Source: Flavobacterium oreochromis (GTDB lineage: Bacteria; Bacteroidota; Bacteroidia; Flavobacteriales; Flavobacteriaceae). Taken from it: a stretch of 64,000 bases of DNA. Positions within the stretch are counted from its first letter, which is position 1; every line of letters begins with the position of its first letter. The position numbers and the translations under genes were made by a program. The notes under the pieces were generated by a model. The model made no database searches, was not told the origin of the DNA, and saw only the letters and a program-made list of their open reading frames with translations. Shown here piece after piece: positions 43,125 to 52,594 of the stretch. The stretch covers positions 3,168,001-3,232,000 of the forward strand of contig NZ_CP067377.1 of assembly GCF_019565455.1 (NCBI RefSeq), read 5' to 3'.

Positions 43125-43481
43125 ATGTCCATCCAAGAAAGAATCCTACAATATATTAATTACAAAACAATTACACCCTACAAATTTTGTAAAGAATTAG
43201 GCTTTGCAATGGGGTACCTTGACAAAAGAGGAGCAATAAGAACTGATAACTATTTGAAAATTATAGAACACTATAAAGACTTAAATCCAGAGTGGTTATT
43301 AAAAGGAGAAGGTAATATGTTAAAAGATTACGCTGATGATAAAAATTTTGATAATAATGAAAAAATAAACTACAAAGAATTAGCTGAAGCTAGGGAAGAA
43401 ATAATAAATTTATTAAAAGAAAAAATTAATATACTAACGGAAGAAAATTTCATCCTAAAAGCTCGTTTAACAAAAAAATGA
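43125..43481 (+). CDS. Phage-type HTH repressor-like regulator with coiled-coil tail
   Basis: A 118-residue protein. The N-terminal part (RILQYINYKTITPYKFCKELG) is a divergent XRE-type helix-turn-helix. It is followed by the family hallmark LNPEWLLKGEGNML and a C-terminal heptad-rich helix for dimerisation. The product at 2-202 has the same C-terminal plan. It probably controls its own promoter and the divergent 42820-43014 gene through the TACAT site. No phage structural genes follow, so it is an isolated regulator or a remnant. Confidence 0.7.
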   Translation: MSIQERILQYINYKTITPYKFCKELGFAMGYLDKRGAIRTDNYLKIIEHYKDLNPEWLLKGEGNMLKDYADDKNFDNNEKINYKELAEAREEIINLLKEKINILTEENFILKARLTKK

Positions 43482-43981
43482 AAATAAAATCATTAAAAAC
43501 AATAAAATCTAATTAATTATGTTTTAACAATAAAAGTTCTAAAACAAAACTTTTAAATAATAATTTATTCCCCTTATCATTAACTAATTTATTATGTATA
43601 TTCCACATCTTACCATATTAATTTATAAATTATCTCCCATTTTCATTTAAATTAATTTAAAGATGTTTTTTAAAAAGAAACTAATCTATTTATATTCTGA
43701 TAGATATAAAAAAACAACTTTGTTTTTCAAGAAATACTACCATGAATTATAAATTTAAAGAGTTTTATATATACTAATTTTACTTAACATTCTTTAGAGT
43801 TTTTAAAAAAATATTTAAATTCTTTCCTTTAAATTACTATTGTTTTGCAATTCTAAACTAAACAATTAGTTTTTTTGTTAGATTTGTATGAGACAAACAT
43901 ACATAATAGTTATGTAAATACAAAACTAAACATATGATTTTAACATAACTATCATACTTTTAAAAGCTAAAATGAATAATA
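43482..43981. other. Intergenic region upstream of the second HTH gene
   Basis: 500 bp with no gene. Its right part contains a TAGATTTG box (43879-43886) and the operator-like repeat at 43900-43916. The left part is AT-rich filler. Confidence 0.5.
43879..43916 (+). promoter_or_regulatory. -7 box and operator-like repeat upstream of the coiled-coil HTH gene
   Basis: TAGATTTG (43879-43886) fits TAnnTTTG. No -33 TTG lies within 17-23 bp. Fourteen bases downstream the repeat tacataatagttatgta (43900-43916) has 7-bp arms and a 3-bp centre. Together with 43034-43049 it suggests a shared TACAT-type operator family. A further cataactat half-site lies at about 43943-43951. Confidence 0.4.
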
Positions 43982-44533
43982 ATGGATGCTGATTCTATAA
44001 TTTTAGAAATAAAAAAAAGAGGTTTAACGGGTTACAAAATAGCTGAAGAAACAAAACTTACAGAAGTGGGGATTAATAAAATATTAAATGGAACTTCTAA
44101 AAAACCAAGAAAATCTACTTTAAAAATACTACATAACTATTTGGCTAATAAAAATAATTTAAATCAAAATTTTATAGATTTTAATAATGATGAATTATTT
44201 AAAATTAATTCATTAGAAAATGAATTAAAAATGGCTCATGATACAATTGCATTACTTAAAGAGCAAAATAATTTTTTAAGAGAACAAATTTCTTTTTACA
44301 AGGATAAATATTCGATTATGCAATATGATAATTTGGTAAAAACAATTGATGACAAAGTAGATTATTTATATGAAACTTTCAAAGAAAAAGAATTAATAAA
44401 TCAATTAAGTAAAATGAGAGAAAAACAAAAAAGCCTCTATTGTAGAGGCTTTTTAAAAAACATATTTATACAATCTTTTTTTATTCTTGCATTTTCTTCT
44501 GCTTGTATTCTTCTATACTCTTTCAAACATTGA
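43982..44533 (+). CDS. XRE-type HTH protein with long coiled coil
   Basis: The N-terminal helix-turn-helix (SIILEIKKRGLTGYKIAEETKLTEVGINKILNG) is clear. A coiled coil of about 80 residues follows (about 70-150, SLENELKMAHDTIALLKEQ...). As read, the frame runs through a terminator hairpin (44428-44454) into hydrophobic sequence that is only the complement of the next gene. A single missing A in the A6 run before the hairpin would end the protein naturally at MREKQKKPLL at about 44442. I believe this shorter end. Probably a phage-type regulator. Confidence 0.6.
   Translation: MDADSIILEIKKRGLTGYKIAEETKLTEVGINKILNGTSKKPRKSTLKILHNYLANKNNLNQNFIDFNNDELFKINSLENELKMAHDTIALLKEQNNFLREQISFYKDKYSIMQYDNLVKTIDDKVDYLYETFKEKELINQLSKMREKQKSLYCRGFLKNIFIQSFFILAFSSACILLYSFKH
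44428..44454. terminator. Terminator between convergent small genes
   Basis: Arms aaaaagcctcta and tagaggcttttt with a 3-nt loop and T/A runs on both sides, serving both the HTH gene and the convergent 44437-44631 gene. Confidence 0.85.
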
Positions 44534-44631
44534 GAAAATATTTTTTTAATAGTATCTTCATCAATTTCATTATTATCATATGATTCATTGGCTAATTTTG
44601 AAAGACGTATTAATTCATCATATTTACTCAT
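44437..44631 (-). CDS. Small hypothetical protein
   Basis: A 64-residue hydrophilic, helix-rich protein (SKYDELIRLSKLANESYDNNEIDEDTIKKIF...). Its last codons lie in the terminator hairpin. It is first reached after two small membrane-protein genes on the same strand (44642-45073 and 45076-45282), with gaps of about 10 bp or less, so the three look like one operon. No family recognised. Confidence 0.45.
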   Translation of the reverse strand: MSKYDELIRLSKLANESYDNNEIDEDTIKKIFSQCLKEYRRIQAEENARIKKDCINMFFKKPLQ

Positions 44632-44641
44632 AAGCTAATAC

Positions 44642-45073
44642 CTATTTATTACTATATACGACAAATCCAACATTTTCTCTAGAAACATAATTTTCTTTTT
44701 TGTTTCTTCTTTTTCTTTTTTTCTTTTTCTTAATTTTTGACATCCCTATCATAAAAAAAACAAATAAAAGGGTTATAAAAATGGCATAAAATTTAGACCA
44801 TCCATAATCTGTTTTTTCTCCTCTAAATACCCAAAATAAATAAGTAGTATATGTATAAACAGGAAATATATAGCTGATTTTATAAGGTCTTAAGTTAGCA
44901 CCTATTATTAACAAAAGAGGGGCGATAGTAGTACTTGTTGCCCAAACCAAGTCAGCTGAACTATTATAACCAAAATTATTATTAAAACGGATACTATAGA
45001 CTATTACATATTTATCTAAATACGATATTAATGCTGATGCTATAATAAATATCGATCCTAAAATTCTATACAT
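44642..45073 (-). CDS. Hypothetical membrane protein
   Basis: 143 residues with four hydrophobic segments, then a highly basic stretch (KIKKKKKRKRRNKKEN) and a short tail. The long A-rich codon run encoding the lysines is a likely place for a length error, so the C-terminus may be misread. No recognised family. Confidence 0.45.
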   Translation of the reverse strand: MYRILGSIFIIASALISYLDKYVIVYSIRFNNNFGYNSSADLVWATSTTIAPLLLIIGANLRPYKISYIFPVYTYTTYLFWVFRGEKTDYGWSKFYAIFITLLFVFFMIGMSKIKKKKKRKRRNKKENYVSRENVGFVVYSNK

Positions 45074-45075
45074 TA

Positions 45076-45282
45076 TTAATTAATTCTTGGAGGTCTAATT
45101 ATTCCTCCCTTATCTATATCAATTTTTAAAGAAAGTGATTTTTTAAAATTATTAACCACTTTTATTTTTTCTTCTGTTAGCTTTATAAAATATTCATTAT
45201 TAGAAAAAAAAAATATATTACCTTCTTTTAACAAAAAAGGTATCGGTATTAAAATTCCTATTAAAATAATTATTCTTTTCAT
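45076..45282 (-). CDS. Small exported or membrane-anchored hypothetical protein
   Basis: 68 residues with a basic start and a hydrophobic N-terminal segment (RIIILIGILIPIPFLL), then a polar region (LTEEKIKVVNNFKKSL). It lies 2 bp upstream of the membrane-protein gene. It is the first gene after the downstream copy of the about 300-bp repeat. Function unknown. Confidence 0.4.
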   Translation of the reverse strand: MKRIIILIGILIPIPFLLKEGNIFFFSNNEYFIKLTEEKIKVVNNFKKSLSLKIDIDKGGIIRPPRIN

Positions 45283-45819
45283 GTTTTTTATATAGAATAA
45301 TCTCTTTTAATTACAAAAACATATTTTATAAAAACATGTTTTATACGAGTACTCATAAAAATAGGTATTACATTTTGAGTACCTCTATAAAGATTATTTA
45401 ATTATCAAAGAGCTATATATTTAGAAGCCTATAATTTTATTTTAGGCAGATCTAAAATGAAGGATTTTTATTTTTTTAAAAACTCTAAAAGATATAAAAA
45501 TGAAAAGAAGCTATATCTTTATAAATCACTTTTTAAATACTAAAAACATCACTTATTTTACTTTATAATCTTTTTAGAGTTTTCATCTAAGGGTGTCCAA
45601 TCCCTCTTCCAATTTTAACTGTAATTTTACTATTTCTATTTATAATATCAAAGAATAGCAATCTATATTAGAATAATAAAATGTTTTTAATTATTACTAA
45701 TCAAGAAGTTTTTACAGGGCGCAATTTACTTTCTTCAAAATTAATTTATTTGAGGTTTTTCCGTATATTTTGTTAAATTTAATCAATCTTTATTTAGGTG
45801 TCTTTTGTCATAATTTTGT
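45283..45819. other. Intergenic region holding repeat copy 1
   Basis: About 540 bp with no gene. Most of it is the repeat at 45478-45777, shared with 52762-53050. Confidence 0.6.
45478..45777. repeat. Long direct repeat, copy 1, downstream edge of the RiPP cluster
   Basis: It shares ordered blocks with copy 2 at 52762-53050: aaaaactctaaaagatataaaa, ataatctttttagag, aagggtgtccaatcc, aatttactt, and tgaggtttttccgta followed by attttgttaaa. Both copies point the same way. The first two blocks form an inverted repeat (ctctaaaagat/atctttttagag). It lies just after the end of the exporter gene. Confidence 0.7.
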
Positions 45820-48035
45820 TTAGTTTCCTAATTCTAATTGATTTTTAACTAAGTTAAAATAATCTCCTTTTTTATCAACTAGCTCCTGATGACTCCCTTT
45901 TTCTACTAATTGACCTTGTTTTAATACTATAATTTGATCAGCATTTTTTACTGTTGATAAGCGATGCGCTATAATAACAACAGTTTTTCCTTTAAAAAAT
46001 TCTTGTAAATTATCATGAATTATTTTTTCATTTTCTGCATCTAATGCTGAAGTCGCTTCATCAAAAAAGATAAATTCTGGATTTTTATAAACAGCACGAG
46101 CTATTAAAATTCGTTGTTTTTGTCCTCCACTAAGTTCTATTCCTGAATTTCCTACTTTAGTATTAAATCCCATAGGTAGTACTTTTATTAATTCTAATAT
46201 ATTGGCTATTTTCGCTGCGTTTATTAATTGATCTTCATCAATTTTTTTCATCTGCTATCGCTATATTTTCTGCAATTGTACCACTAAATATTTTTCCTTC
46301 TTGTAAAACAATTCCACATTTTTTTCTCCAATGATTAGCTTTAACTTTTTCTAAATCTAATTCATCTAAATAAATATTTCCTTTTGTAGGAGGATAATAA
46401 GAAAGTAGTAGTTTTAAAAGAGATGTTTTTCCACTACCACTTGACCCTACAATTGCAGTAATACTATTTTCAGGAATTGAAAAAGAAATATTTTCTAAAA
46501 CAAATGGATTAAAATTTCCTGGGTATTTAAAAGAAACTTCTTCTATTTTTATAGTCTGGAAGGAAGTATTTTCAATATGTATTTTTTGATTATTGTCTTC
46601 TTCTTTATTATCATAAATTTCACTTATCCTCTTATTGGCAATCGTTGCATCTTGAGTATCTCTAACAAATCCAACTAAATTCTGAATAGGATTTGTTAAC
46701 TGACCTATAACATATGAAATACTCAATAGGGTCCCTATTGTCATTTCTCCTTTTATAATTAGGTAAGCACAAATGGCAACAGCTATAATTTCTTTAAACT
46801 TACTTAAAAATTCAACACCTATATTTTGATACATATTTAAAAATAAATTGCGAAGTTCTAACTTGTTTAATTTTTTTTGACATTCAATATTTTATTAACT
46901 GTCTTATCCTGCGCATGATTTATTTTTATTTCAGGCATATTCATTATAAACTCATAAATACCATTACTATTTTCAGATTGCCCTAAGAACATAGCGTATT
47001 CTAACATTGCTCTTTTTGTAAAAAAAGATTACCCAAATGATTGAGAATACTGACAATGTCATGTATATACTAAATATAATAGGATTGAAATAACAAAGTA
47101 AACTACTAAATATAAGTATATTAAGTATACTTAAACTGAAATCAATTCCTTTCCAAGTAATAAAATTTTGTATTTTATTCTGATCTTGAATGCGTTGTAA
47201 AGTTTCTGTATTGAGTCTGGTATCAAAAAATCGTATAGGTAAACGCATTAATTTTAGCAATAAGTTTTCTTTTAATTGAATACTTAATTTATAATTAATT
47301 TTTGTTAAAAGTAAAGTACTTGAAAAATCAGATATAAAACTGGATATAAAAAGCACCATTTGAGCTACTAAAAAATAATAAACTATATTAATATTTTTTA
47401 AAACAATACCAGAATCAATGATTTTTTGAAAAGTAAATGGAATAAAAAAAGAAGTTATTAAACTAACTATTAGTAGTATAACAGAACTTATGTATTTCCA
47501 TCTATTCAATTTTAAAAATGAAAAAGCAGTTTTGAATGAATCCGATTTTAATAATGTTTTTTTTGCTTCTTCTTGCCATTCAAATTTTTTAAAATTCTCA
47601 GTTTCTTGAAATACAATTCCAACTCCTTTTTCATTATTTCCTTGCCACTCTTTTAGAAAAATATTATTTTCTAAAATTATTTTGCCATAACCTGGATCAA
47701 GTATATGATATACTATTTCATTCTTTTTTTTTGTTATTTTTTCAAGTACAACAAAGTGTTCTTGCTTCCAAAATAAAATTGAGGGCAAAGGAATTTCTTC
47801 AAGTTGCTGTTGTGTCAGTTTTAAAGGAACTGCTTGAAATCCTATATTTGATGCTACCTCTATAATATCTTGAATAGACACTCCTATTCTAGTAAATTCA
47901 AACTGTTCTTTTACTTGTAATAAAGAAACTTTTTTTCCATAGTAGCTAATGATCATAGCTAAACATGCCGCACCACAATCAGTACTTTCAAGTTGATTAA
48001 AAAAAAGTTATTTTAGGCTTCTTGTAATGTAGCAT
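45820..48035 (-). CDS. C39-peptidase ABC exporter (PCAT) for the RiPP (four frameshifts)
   Basis: Joined, the frames give about 738 residues, the normal length for a peptidase-containing ABC transporter. The N-terminal C39 peptidase shows STDCGAACLAMI (catalytic Cys), EHFVVLEK (His) and ILDPGYGKI (Asp). It should cut precursors after the double glycine. The membrane domain follows, then the ATPase with Walker A GSSGSGKTS, signature LSGGQKQR and Walker B FIFFDEATSALD. Breaks at about 47998, 47020, 46885 and 46243 each need one T or A. The start ATG at 48035 overlaps the radical SAM gene by 23 bp, so the two are translationally coupled. Confidence 0.85.
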
Positions 48036-49341
48036 TTTCTTGTAATATTTGCTCTATTTTAGTTAAAACAACTTTGTCTTTTTCTGATTCATCTCCATGA
48101 AAAACGCAATAATCTTTTCCTACATTTTCCATAGCATGTTGTGTACATCCACCATTGCAAAGAGGCATAATTCTACAAGTAAGACAGGGTTTATTTTTAA
48201 ATTTAGAATCCATTCTTTTATCTAAATAACCATTTTCCCAGATTAAATCTCCTTCCTGTGAAATATAACCAGCTCTATTTTCTGAAAGAAAATCTCTTGC
48301 AGTACATTTAAATAAATCTCCATTATAGTTTATAGTTGCACTATTTCTTTTATCAGCATAACAAGAAGCTTTTACATTATCTGGAGAATAGATCATATTT
48401 GTTCTAAAACCTTTTGATTCCATAATAGATATATTATCCATTAAAACCTTATTACTATCATCTAATTGATCATTTTGCCATACACGGTGAAAGTCTATCA
48501 GTAATTTTTTTCTTTTAATTTCTATTGGAAGGTCTTCAAAATCATTAATAATTTTGAAACAATTATGAATATTTTTGTCCGTATAGTTTATACGAAGTGT
48601 AATATTAAAACGCTCATTTAAAAGCAATTTTTTAATATTAGCTATAATTTCGTTGTAACTTCCTTTCTTTTTATTTACAAACCGAACTTCATCATGTTCT
48701 TCTTTATAACCATCTAGAGTAATTTGTAAACTAGCATACATATCATATTTTTTGAAATATTCTATAAAATAATCATTAACGAGATACCCATTTGTTGTAA
48801 AACTAATTGAATATTTTTTATTATGATAATTACACTCTTCTCTTAGATGATCTATTAATGGAGCTACATTCATTTTGAAGTACAATAAAGGTTCTCCTCC
48901 AAAAAATGATAATGAGAAATATTCCATTTCAGGTTTTGAAATTGTTTTTGTAACAAACTTTTTTACTGAATCTAAAACTGAATAATCTAATTTGGAATCT
49001 TTTATATGAGTTTCATAACAATACCAGCACTTGAAATTACAATTCATTGTAGGATTTACTGTAAGTAAAAAGGTAGAATAGTTTTCATCTACTTTTATAC
49101 TGATTTCTCTTAGTTTTTCTGTTTCATCTATATTACTGTTAATGATGAAGTTATTTTCTGATAAGTATTCAAAAAAAGTAGGGTGTATTTCTTTTAAATT
49201 GCTAATACCTTCTATAATAGAAGCTTCTAAAATTTCTTTTAATTCTCTTTCTATAAAAAGAAATTTTTGTTCTAATGAATTGTATAAGGCATATTTTCCT
49301 TGATAAGGTAATATGCTATTAAAGCGACTATATTTTTTCAT
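48013..49341 (-). CDS. Radical SAM/SPASM peptide maturase
   Basis: An intact 442-residue enzyme. The radical SAM motif is CNFKCWYC (Cys101, 105, 108). The SFFGGEPLLYF stretch contains the GGEP SAM-binding motif. A C-terminal SPASM region supplies auxiliary cluster cysteines (CYADKR, FKCTARDF, PCLTCRIMPLCNGGC, DYCVFH). About 85 residues before the core resemble a leader-recognition segment. Such enzymes modify peptides, for example by thioether, C-C or epimer-forming chemistry. It lies 87 bp downstream of a precursor gene and overlaps the exporter. The product chemistry cannot be read from sequence. Confidence 0.85.
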   Translation of the reverse strand: MKKYSRFNSILPYQGKYALYNSLEQKFLFIERELKEILEASIIEGISNLKEIHPTFFEYLSENNFIINSNIDETEKLREISIKVDENYSTFLLTVNPTMNCNFKCWYCYETHIKDSKLDYSVLDSVKKFVTKTISKPEMEYFSLSFFGGEPLLYFKMNVAPLIDHLREECNYHNKKYSISFTTNGYLVNDYFIEYFKKYDMYASLQITLDGYKEEHDEVRFVNKKKGSYNEIIANIKKLLLNERFNITLRINYTDKNIHNCFKIINDFEDLPIEIKRKKLLIDFHRVWQNDQLDDSNKVLMDNISIMESKGFRTNMIYSPDNVKASCYADKRNSATINYNGDLFKCTARDFLSENRAGYISQEGDLIWENGYLDKRMDSKFKNKPCLTCRIMPLCNGGCTQHAMENVGKDYCVFHGDESEKDKVVLTKIEQILQENATLQEA

Positions 49342-49428
49342 GTTTTTAGTCTAATTAGTTTGTAAAATTAAAATAAGACTCGCCTGCCTCTATCTCATAA
49401 AGATATAAAAGAATTTCCTTAATAAATT

Positions 49429-49668
49429 TTATTTAGTAGTTGATCCACAACCTGGTACACAGTTACCTATACAGTTAGTATTTTTCCCTTTTTCTTTACT
49501 TGGTTTTTGTTTTTTACAAGTAGCTGCTGCACAATTTCCTCCATGACAATTATTAGCTATATTTGATTCTTGATAATCTGTATCTACTATACTAAATATA
49601 GAAGAAAAGCCTCCTACTAATTTTTGATTATCTGCCTGATCTAGTCTTTCAAAATTTAAAATTTTCAT
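49429..49668 (-). CDS. RiPP precursor peptide A, GG leader, six-Cys core
   Basis: A 79-residue peptide read from the ATG at 49668, preferred over a GTG 9 bp upstream. Leader KILNFERLDQADNQKLVGG ends in a double glycine at 19-20. The predicted core starts FSSIFS and carries six cysteines (41, 46, 51, 66, 70, 74) within CHGGNC and CIGNCVPGCG. The last segment repeats the motif of precursor B. Leader and core are of the Bacteroidota 'GG' natural-product precursor type, cut by C39 peptidases. Precursor role follows from neighbours; the mature structure is unknown. Confidence 0.8.
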   Translation of the reverse strand: MKILNFERLDQADNQKLVGGFSSIFSIVDTDYQESNIANNCHGGNCAAATCKKQKPSKEKGKNTNCIGNCVPGCGSTTK

Positions 49669-49683
49669 AGATTGCACCTTTTT

Positions 49684-49817
49684 AAAAGGAGAACTGTTCG
49701 AAAAGTAGTTATATATTTAAATAGGAAATACGTAATCGTTTTAATTATATCATAATCACTTTTTATTTATTTCTTCTTATTAGAAATAGTTATAACACTT
49801 TCCGAACAACTCCTTTT
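49684..49817. repeat. Inverted repeat between the two precursor genes
   Basis: Left arm aaaaggagaactgttcgaaaagt (given here only as a pairing partner) at 49684-49706 matches the reverse complement of 49797-49817 except for three bases. The enclosed 90 bp is AT-rich. It fills nearly the whole gap between the precursors. It could be an RNA hairpin setting the ratio of the two peptides, or the ends of a small mobile element. Confidence 0.5.
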
Positions 49818-49833
49818 TATTTTAACTTAATTA

Positions 49834-50064
49834 TTAAGCTTCTAATGTTGTTGTACTAGTATCACCTCCGCAACCTGCAACACAGTTACCGCTTTGGCAA
49901 TTATTTGTCTGACCACACTTATAATAATTATCTCCGTCTCTTAACAAACCTCCTACTGCATTTATTGTTAAAGCTGCGGAAAAGCCTCCTTTTAATGTTT
50001 CTCCATTAATTTCAAGAGTTTCAAATTTTGATAGATCAAATTTTTCAGTTTTATTTGTTTTCAT
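49834..50064 (-). CDS. RiPP precursor peptide B, GG leader, four-Cys core
   Basis: A 76-residue peptide from the ATG at 50064. A longer frame from 50172 runs through promoter-like DNA and is not credible. Leader TEKFDLSKFETLEINGETLKGG ends with Gly26-Gly27. The core begins FSAALTINAVGG and ends with CGQTNNCQSGNCVAGCGG (Cys50, 56, 61, 65). The GGFS junction and the C-x(2,3)-GNCV-x-GCG end are shared with precursor A, so the same maturase and exporter should act on both. The tail TSTTTLEA is unmodified in appearance. Confidence 0.8.
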   Translation of the reverse strand: MKTNKTEKFDLSKFETLEINGETLKGGFSAALTINAVGGLLRDGDNYYKCGQTNNCQSGNCVAGCGGDTSTTTLEA

Positions 50065-50125
50065 TTTTACTAGAATAAATATTATTATTTTATTTCTGCT
50101 TATTATTTCACCGAACAGTCGGTTA

Positions 50126-50137
50126 ATTTGCGCAAAT
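50126..50137. promoter_or_regulatory. Palindrome upstream of precursor B
   Basis: atttgcgcaaat is a perfect 12-bp palindrome (nearly perfect as taatttgcgcaaataa), 62 bp upstream of the precursor ATG. Just beside it a small hairpin, ccgaacagtcgg, lies at 50111-50122. Position suggests an operator for the precursor genes. The binding protein is unknown. Confidence 0.4.
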
Positions 50138-50198
50138 AAGTATTTAGAATTCCTGTTTTTTGCATTGTACACTACAAATCACAGGGATTTAAATATTT

Positions 50199-52594
50199 TT
50201 AGTTTGTTCTATTTTTTTCTTCTTCATTACTTACCTTACGATTTTTACTATTTATTTTAGTGCTTCCCCATTTATATACTAACTGTAAGTTTATGTAACG
50301 AGAATCATAGTATCCTTTATATTTAGTATCAATATTATTTCGAATACTTAATGTATTAATATCATTCGTTTTTAATACATTTTCAATAGTAATGGTTGCC
50401 TGTAATTTTTTTCTAAAAAGGAAGCTTTTCCATAAAGACTTATTAATGTTCTTCCGTAATTATATACTAAATCTCCTGATTTATAAGGTAAAGTATAACT
50501 TAGATCAAATCCAGCAGAAATCGTTTTATTTTTGTTTAAGACAAAATTATTGTTAGTATTTACTTGCGCTCCAAAACCTTCATTACTTATAGGTGTAAGT
50601 GGATAGACTTTAGAATCAGAATGTTGAAAATAGATATAAATACTATTTTGGTTTTCCCACCAACTCTTTTTTCTGTAATTAATCATTTGATTAAAAGCTA
50701 TGTTATAACTATCAAAATAATTAAGTTGTGTTACTTTTTGTAAGTATTCATTAGAACTAAGAATGACTACTTGTCCGAAATTGTTAGTTTCTTTTGAAAA
50801 TGAAAAGCTTGATCCAATATTATCTTTATAATTAAAATTTAATTCAAAATTATTTGAGATACAAGGTCTCAAATTAGGATTCCCTTCTGAGTAAGAAAAA
50901 TTTGATGTATACCATCTGAAAGGATTTAAATTAGAAAAACTAGGTCTATAAATTCTTTTAGAATAATTTATAGAAATGGATTTATTATCATTTATTTTAT
51001 ACATTAGATATAAAGTAGGAAAAAATTGAGTATAGTTTATGTTATTTATTTGATTTAAAGTAATAGAATTTCCCATAGTTTGTGTATTTTCAACTCGTAA
51101 ACCTATTTGGGTTTCCCATTTTTCTTTATCAAAAGATTTATTTCCTGAAATGTAAACTGCTTGTGTATTTTCTTTAAATTCAAAAATATTACTTTGATTT
51201 GTATCCAAAATTAAGGCTCCTGTAGTGGTATCAAATAAGTCTATACTATTTTTAGTATTTGAAAATGAAAATCGCATACCATAGTTTAGATTAATCCATT
51301 TTAATGGATGTTGCATATCTAATTGGGTAGAAATGTTATTAATATTTTGATTGGTTTTGTTTAGGGTACTTTGAAATCCTGAGATAGGTAGTCCTAAAGT
51401 AATAGTATTAAAATCACGATAAACATTTGATTTATAGGCTAAATAATCAATATCTATGCTTAATTTTCTGCCGATTGTATCTAAATCTATATTGGAATGA
51501 AAATTAAAGGAATTTAATTCTTTTTTTCTTTTACTCTCCCCTTTTGAACTTATATTACCTGTATATTGTTGTGTAATATTATCTGTAAGAGTTACTTTAC
51601 TAGAGTCATCAATATTTGGCTTGTTAACATTACCTATATATTGTATTCCAATACTCCATTTTTTATTTATTTGATAATCATAACCTAAACGATTACTCCA
51701 AACATTAGTATAGTATTTTCCTTCTCCTCTATTTTGCCATTGTTGATTTGGATAATAAATAGTGGAATTTTCAATGCCTTTATAACTGCCATTTGAATAA
51801 AGTGTACTAATTACAAAACTATTTTTGTTCTTTTTGTAAGTGAAGGTAGTTCCCAAACCACCTGTTGTAAAAGAACTTTGTCTAAAGTTAGTTTTAATGC
51901 TTGCATTCCAATTATCATTTTTTGTTTTTTTAAGAATGATATTTACTAAACCACTATTTCCCTCTGCGCTATACTTTGCTGGTGGAGTGGTTATTACTTC
52001 AATAGATTTTATGTTATCAGCAGAAATAGTTTTAAGATAATTTGTTAAATCATCTCCTGATAGTTGCATTAATCTACCGTCTATCATTAATCCCATTCTA
52101 CTTTTTCCTATCATTGTTATGCCATCATTTTGCACTTGTATTCCAGGTGTTACTTTGAGAGCTTCTAGAGCATCTCCACTTGCAGCTCTAGTAGAATTTT
52201 GCACATTAAAAACTACTCGATCTACCTTCCTTTCTATTATTTTTTTAGGAGTAATTATAGAAACTTCATTTAGCTTTTTTGTAATTTCTGGGTATAAGAT
52301 TCCTAGATTTATGTCTTGATCTAATTTAATGCTCTTTTCTATTAAAATAGTCTCTAATTGTTTAATTTGTATTGTATAATTACCTTTCTCACTTATTAGT
52401 TTAAAATCACCTTGCTCGTTTATTAATTGACTAATAATTGCTTTATTTTCTGAAGTTAATAAAATAACTTCAGCCATTGTTATAGGTTGATTGTTCTCTT
52501 TCATTAGTTTACCTGTAATCACAAATTGTGCATTAGTAACTATCGAGTTTCCTATAATAAATAGTAAAAAAATAATTTGTTTTAATTGTTGCAT
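50199..52594 (-). CDS. Outer-membrane beta-barrel receptor-like protein of the RiPP cluster (one frameshift)
   Basis: About 798 residues. It has a signal peptide (IIFLLFIIGNSIVTNAQ), a carboxypeptidase-regulatory-like beta-sandwich (FVITGKLMKENNQPITMAEV...), a plug-like domain (NSTRAASGDALEALKVTPGIQV, DDLTNYLKTISADNIKSIEV) and a long beta-barrel. This matches the TonB-dependent-like 'outer membrane beta-barrel family' of Bacteroidota. The break at an A7 run near 50412 needs one A, after which the barrel ends NLQLVYKWGS and a basic tail. As first gene of the cluster it may export, receive or give protection against the peptide. Role is inference. Confidence 0.75.

Noticed and set aside
44443..44533. 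Hydrophobic C-terminus of the HTH coiled-coil protein as a membrane anchor
   Set aside because: The region is the reverse complement of the next gene and lies past a strong terminator. It probably arises from one missing A.
48013..50064. Lanthipeptide or bottromycin-like pathway
   Set aside because: No LanB/C/M, YcaO or ATP-grasp gene is present next to the precursors. The only modifying enzyme seen is a radical SAM/SPASM protein.
50065..50172. Longer N-terminus for precursor B starting at 50172
   Set aside because: The extra 36 residues have no leader features and run through the palindrome and hairpin upstream. The ATG at 50064 gives a normal GG leader.
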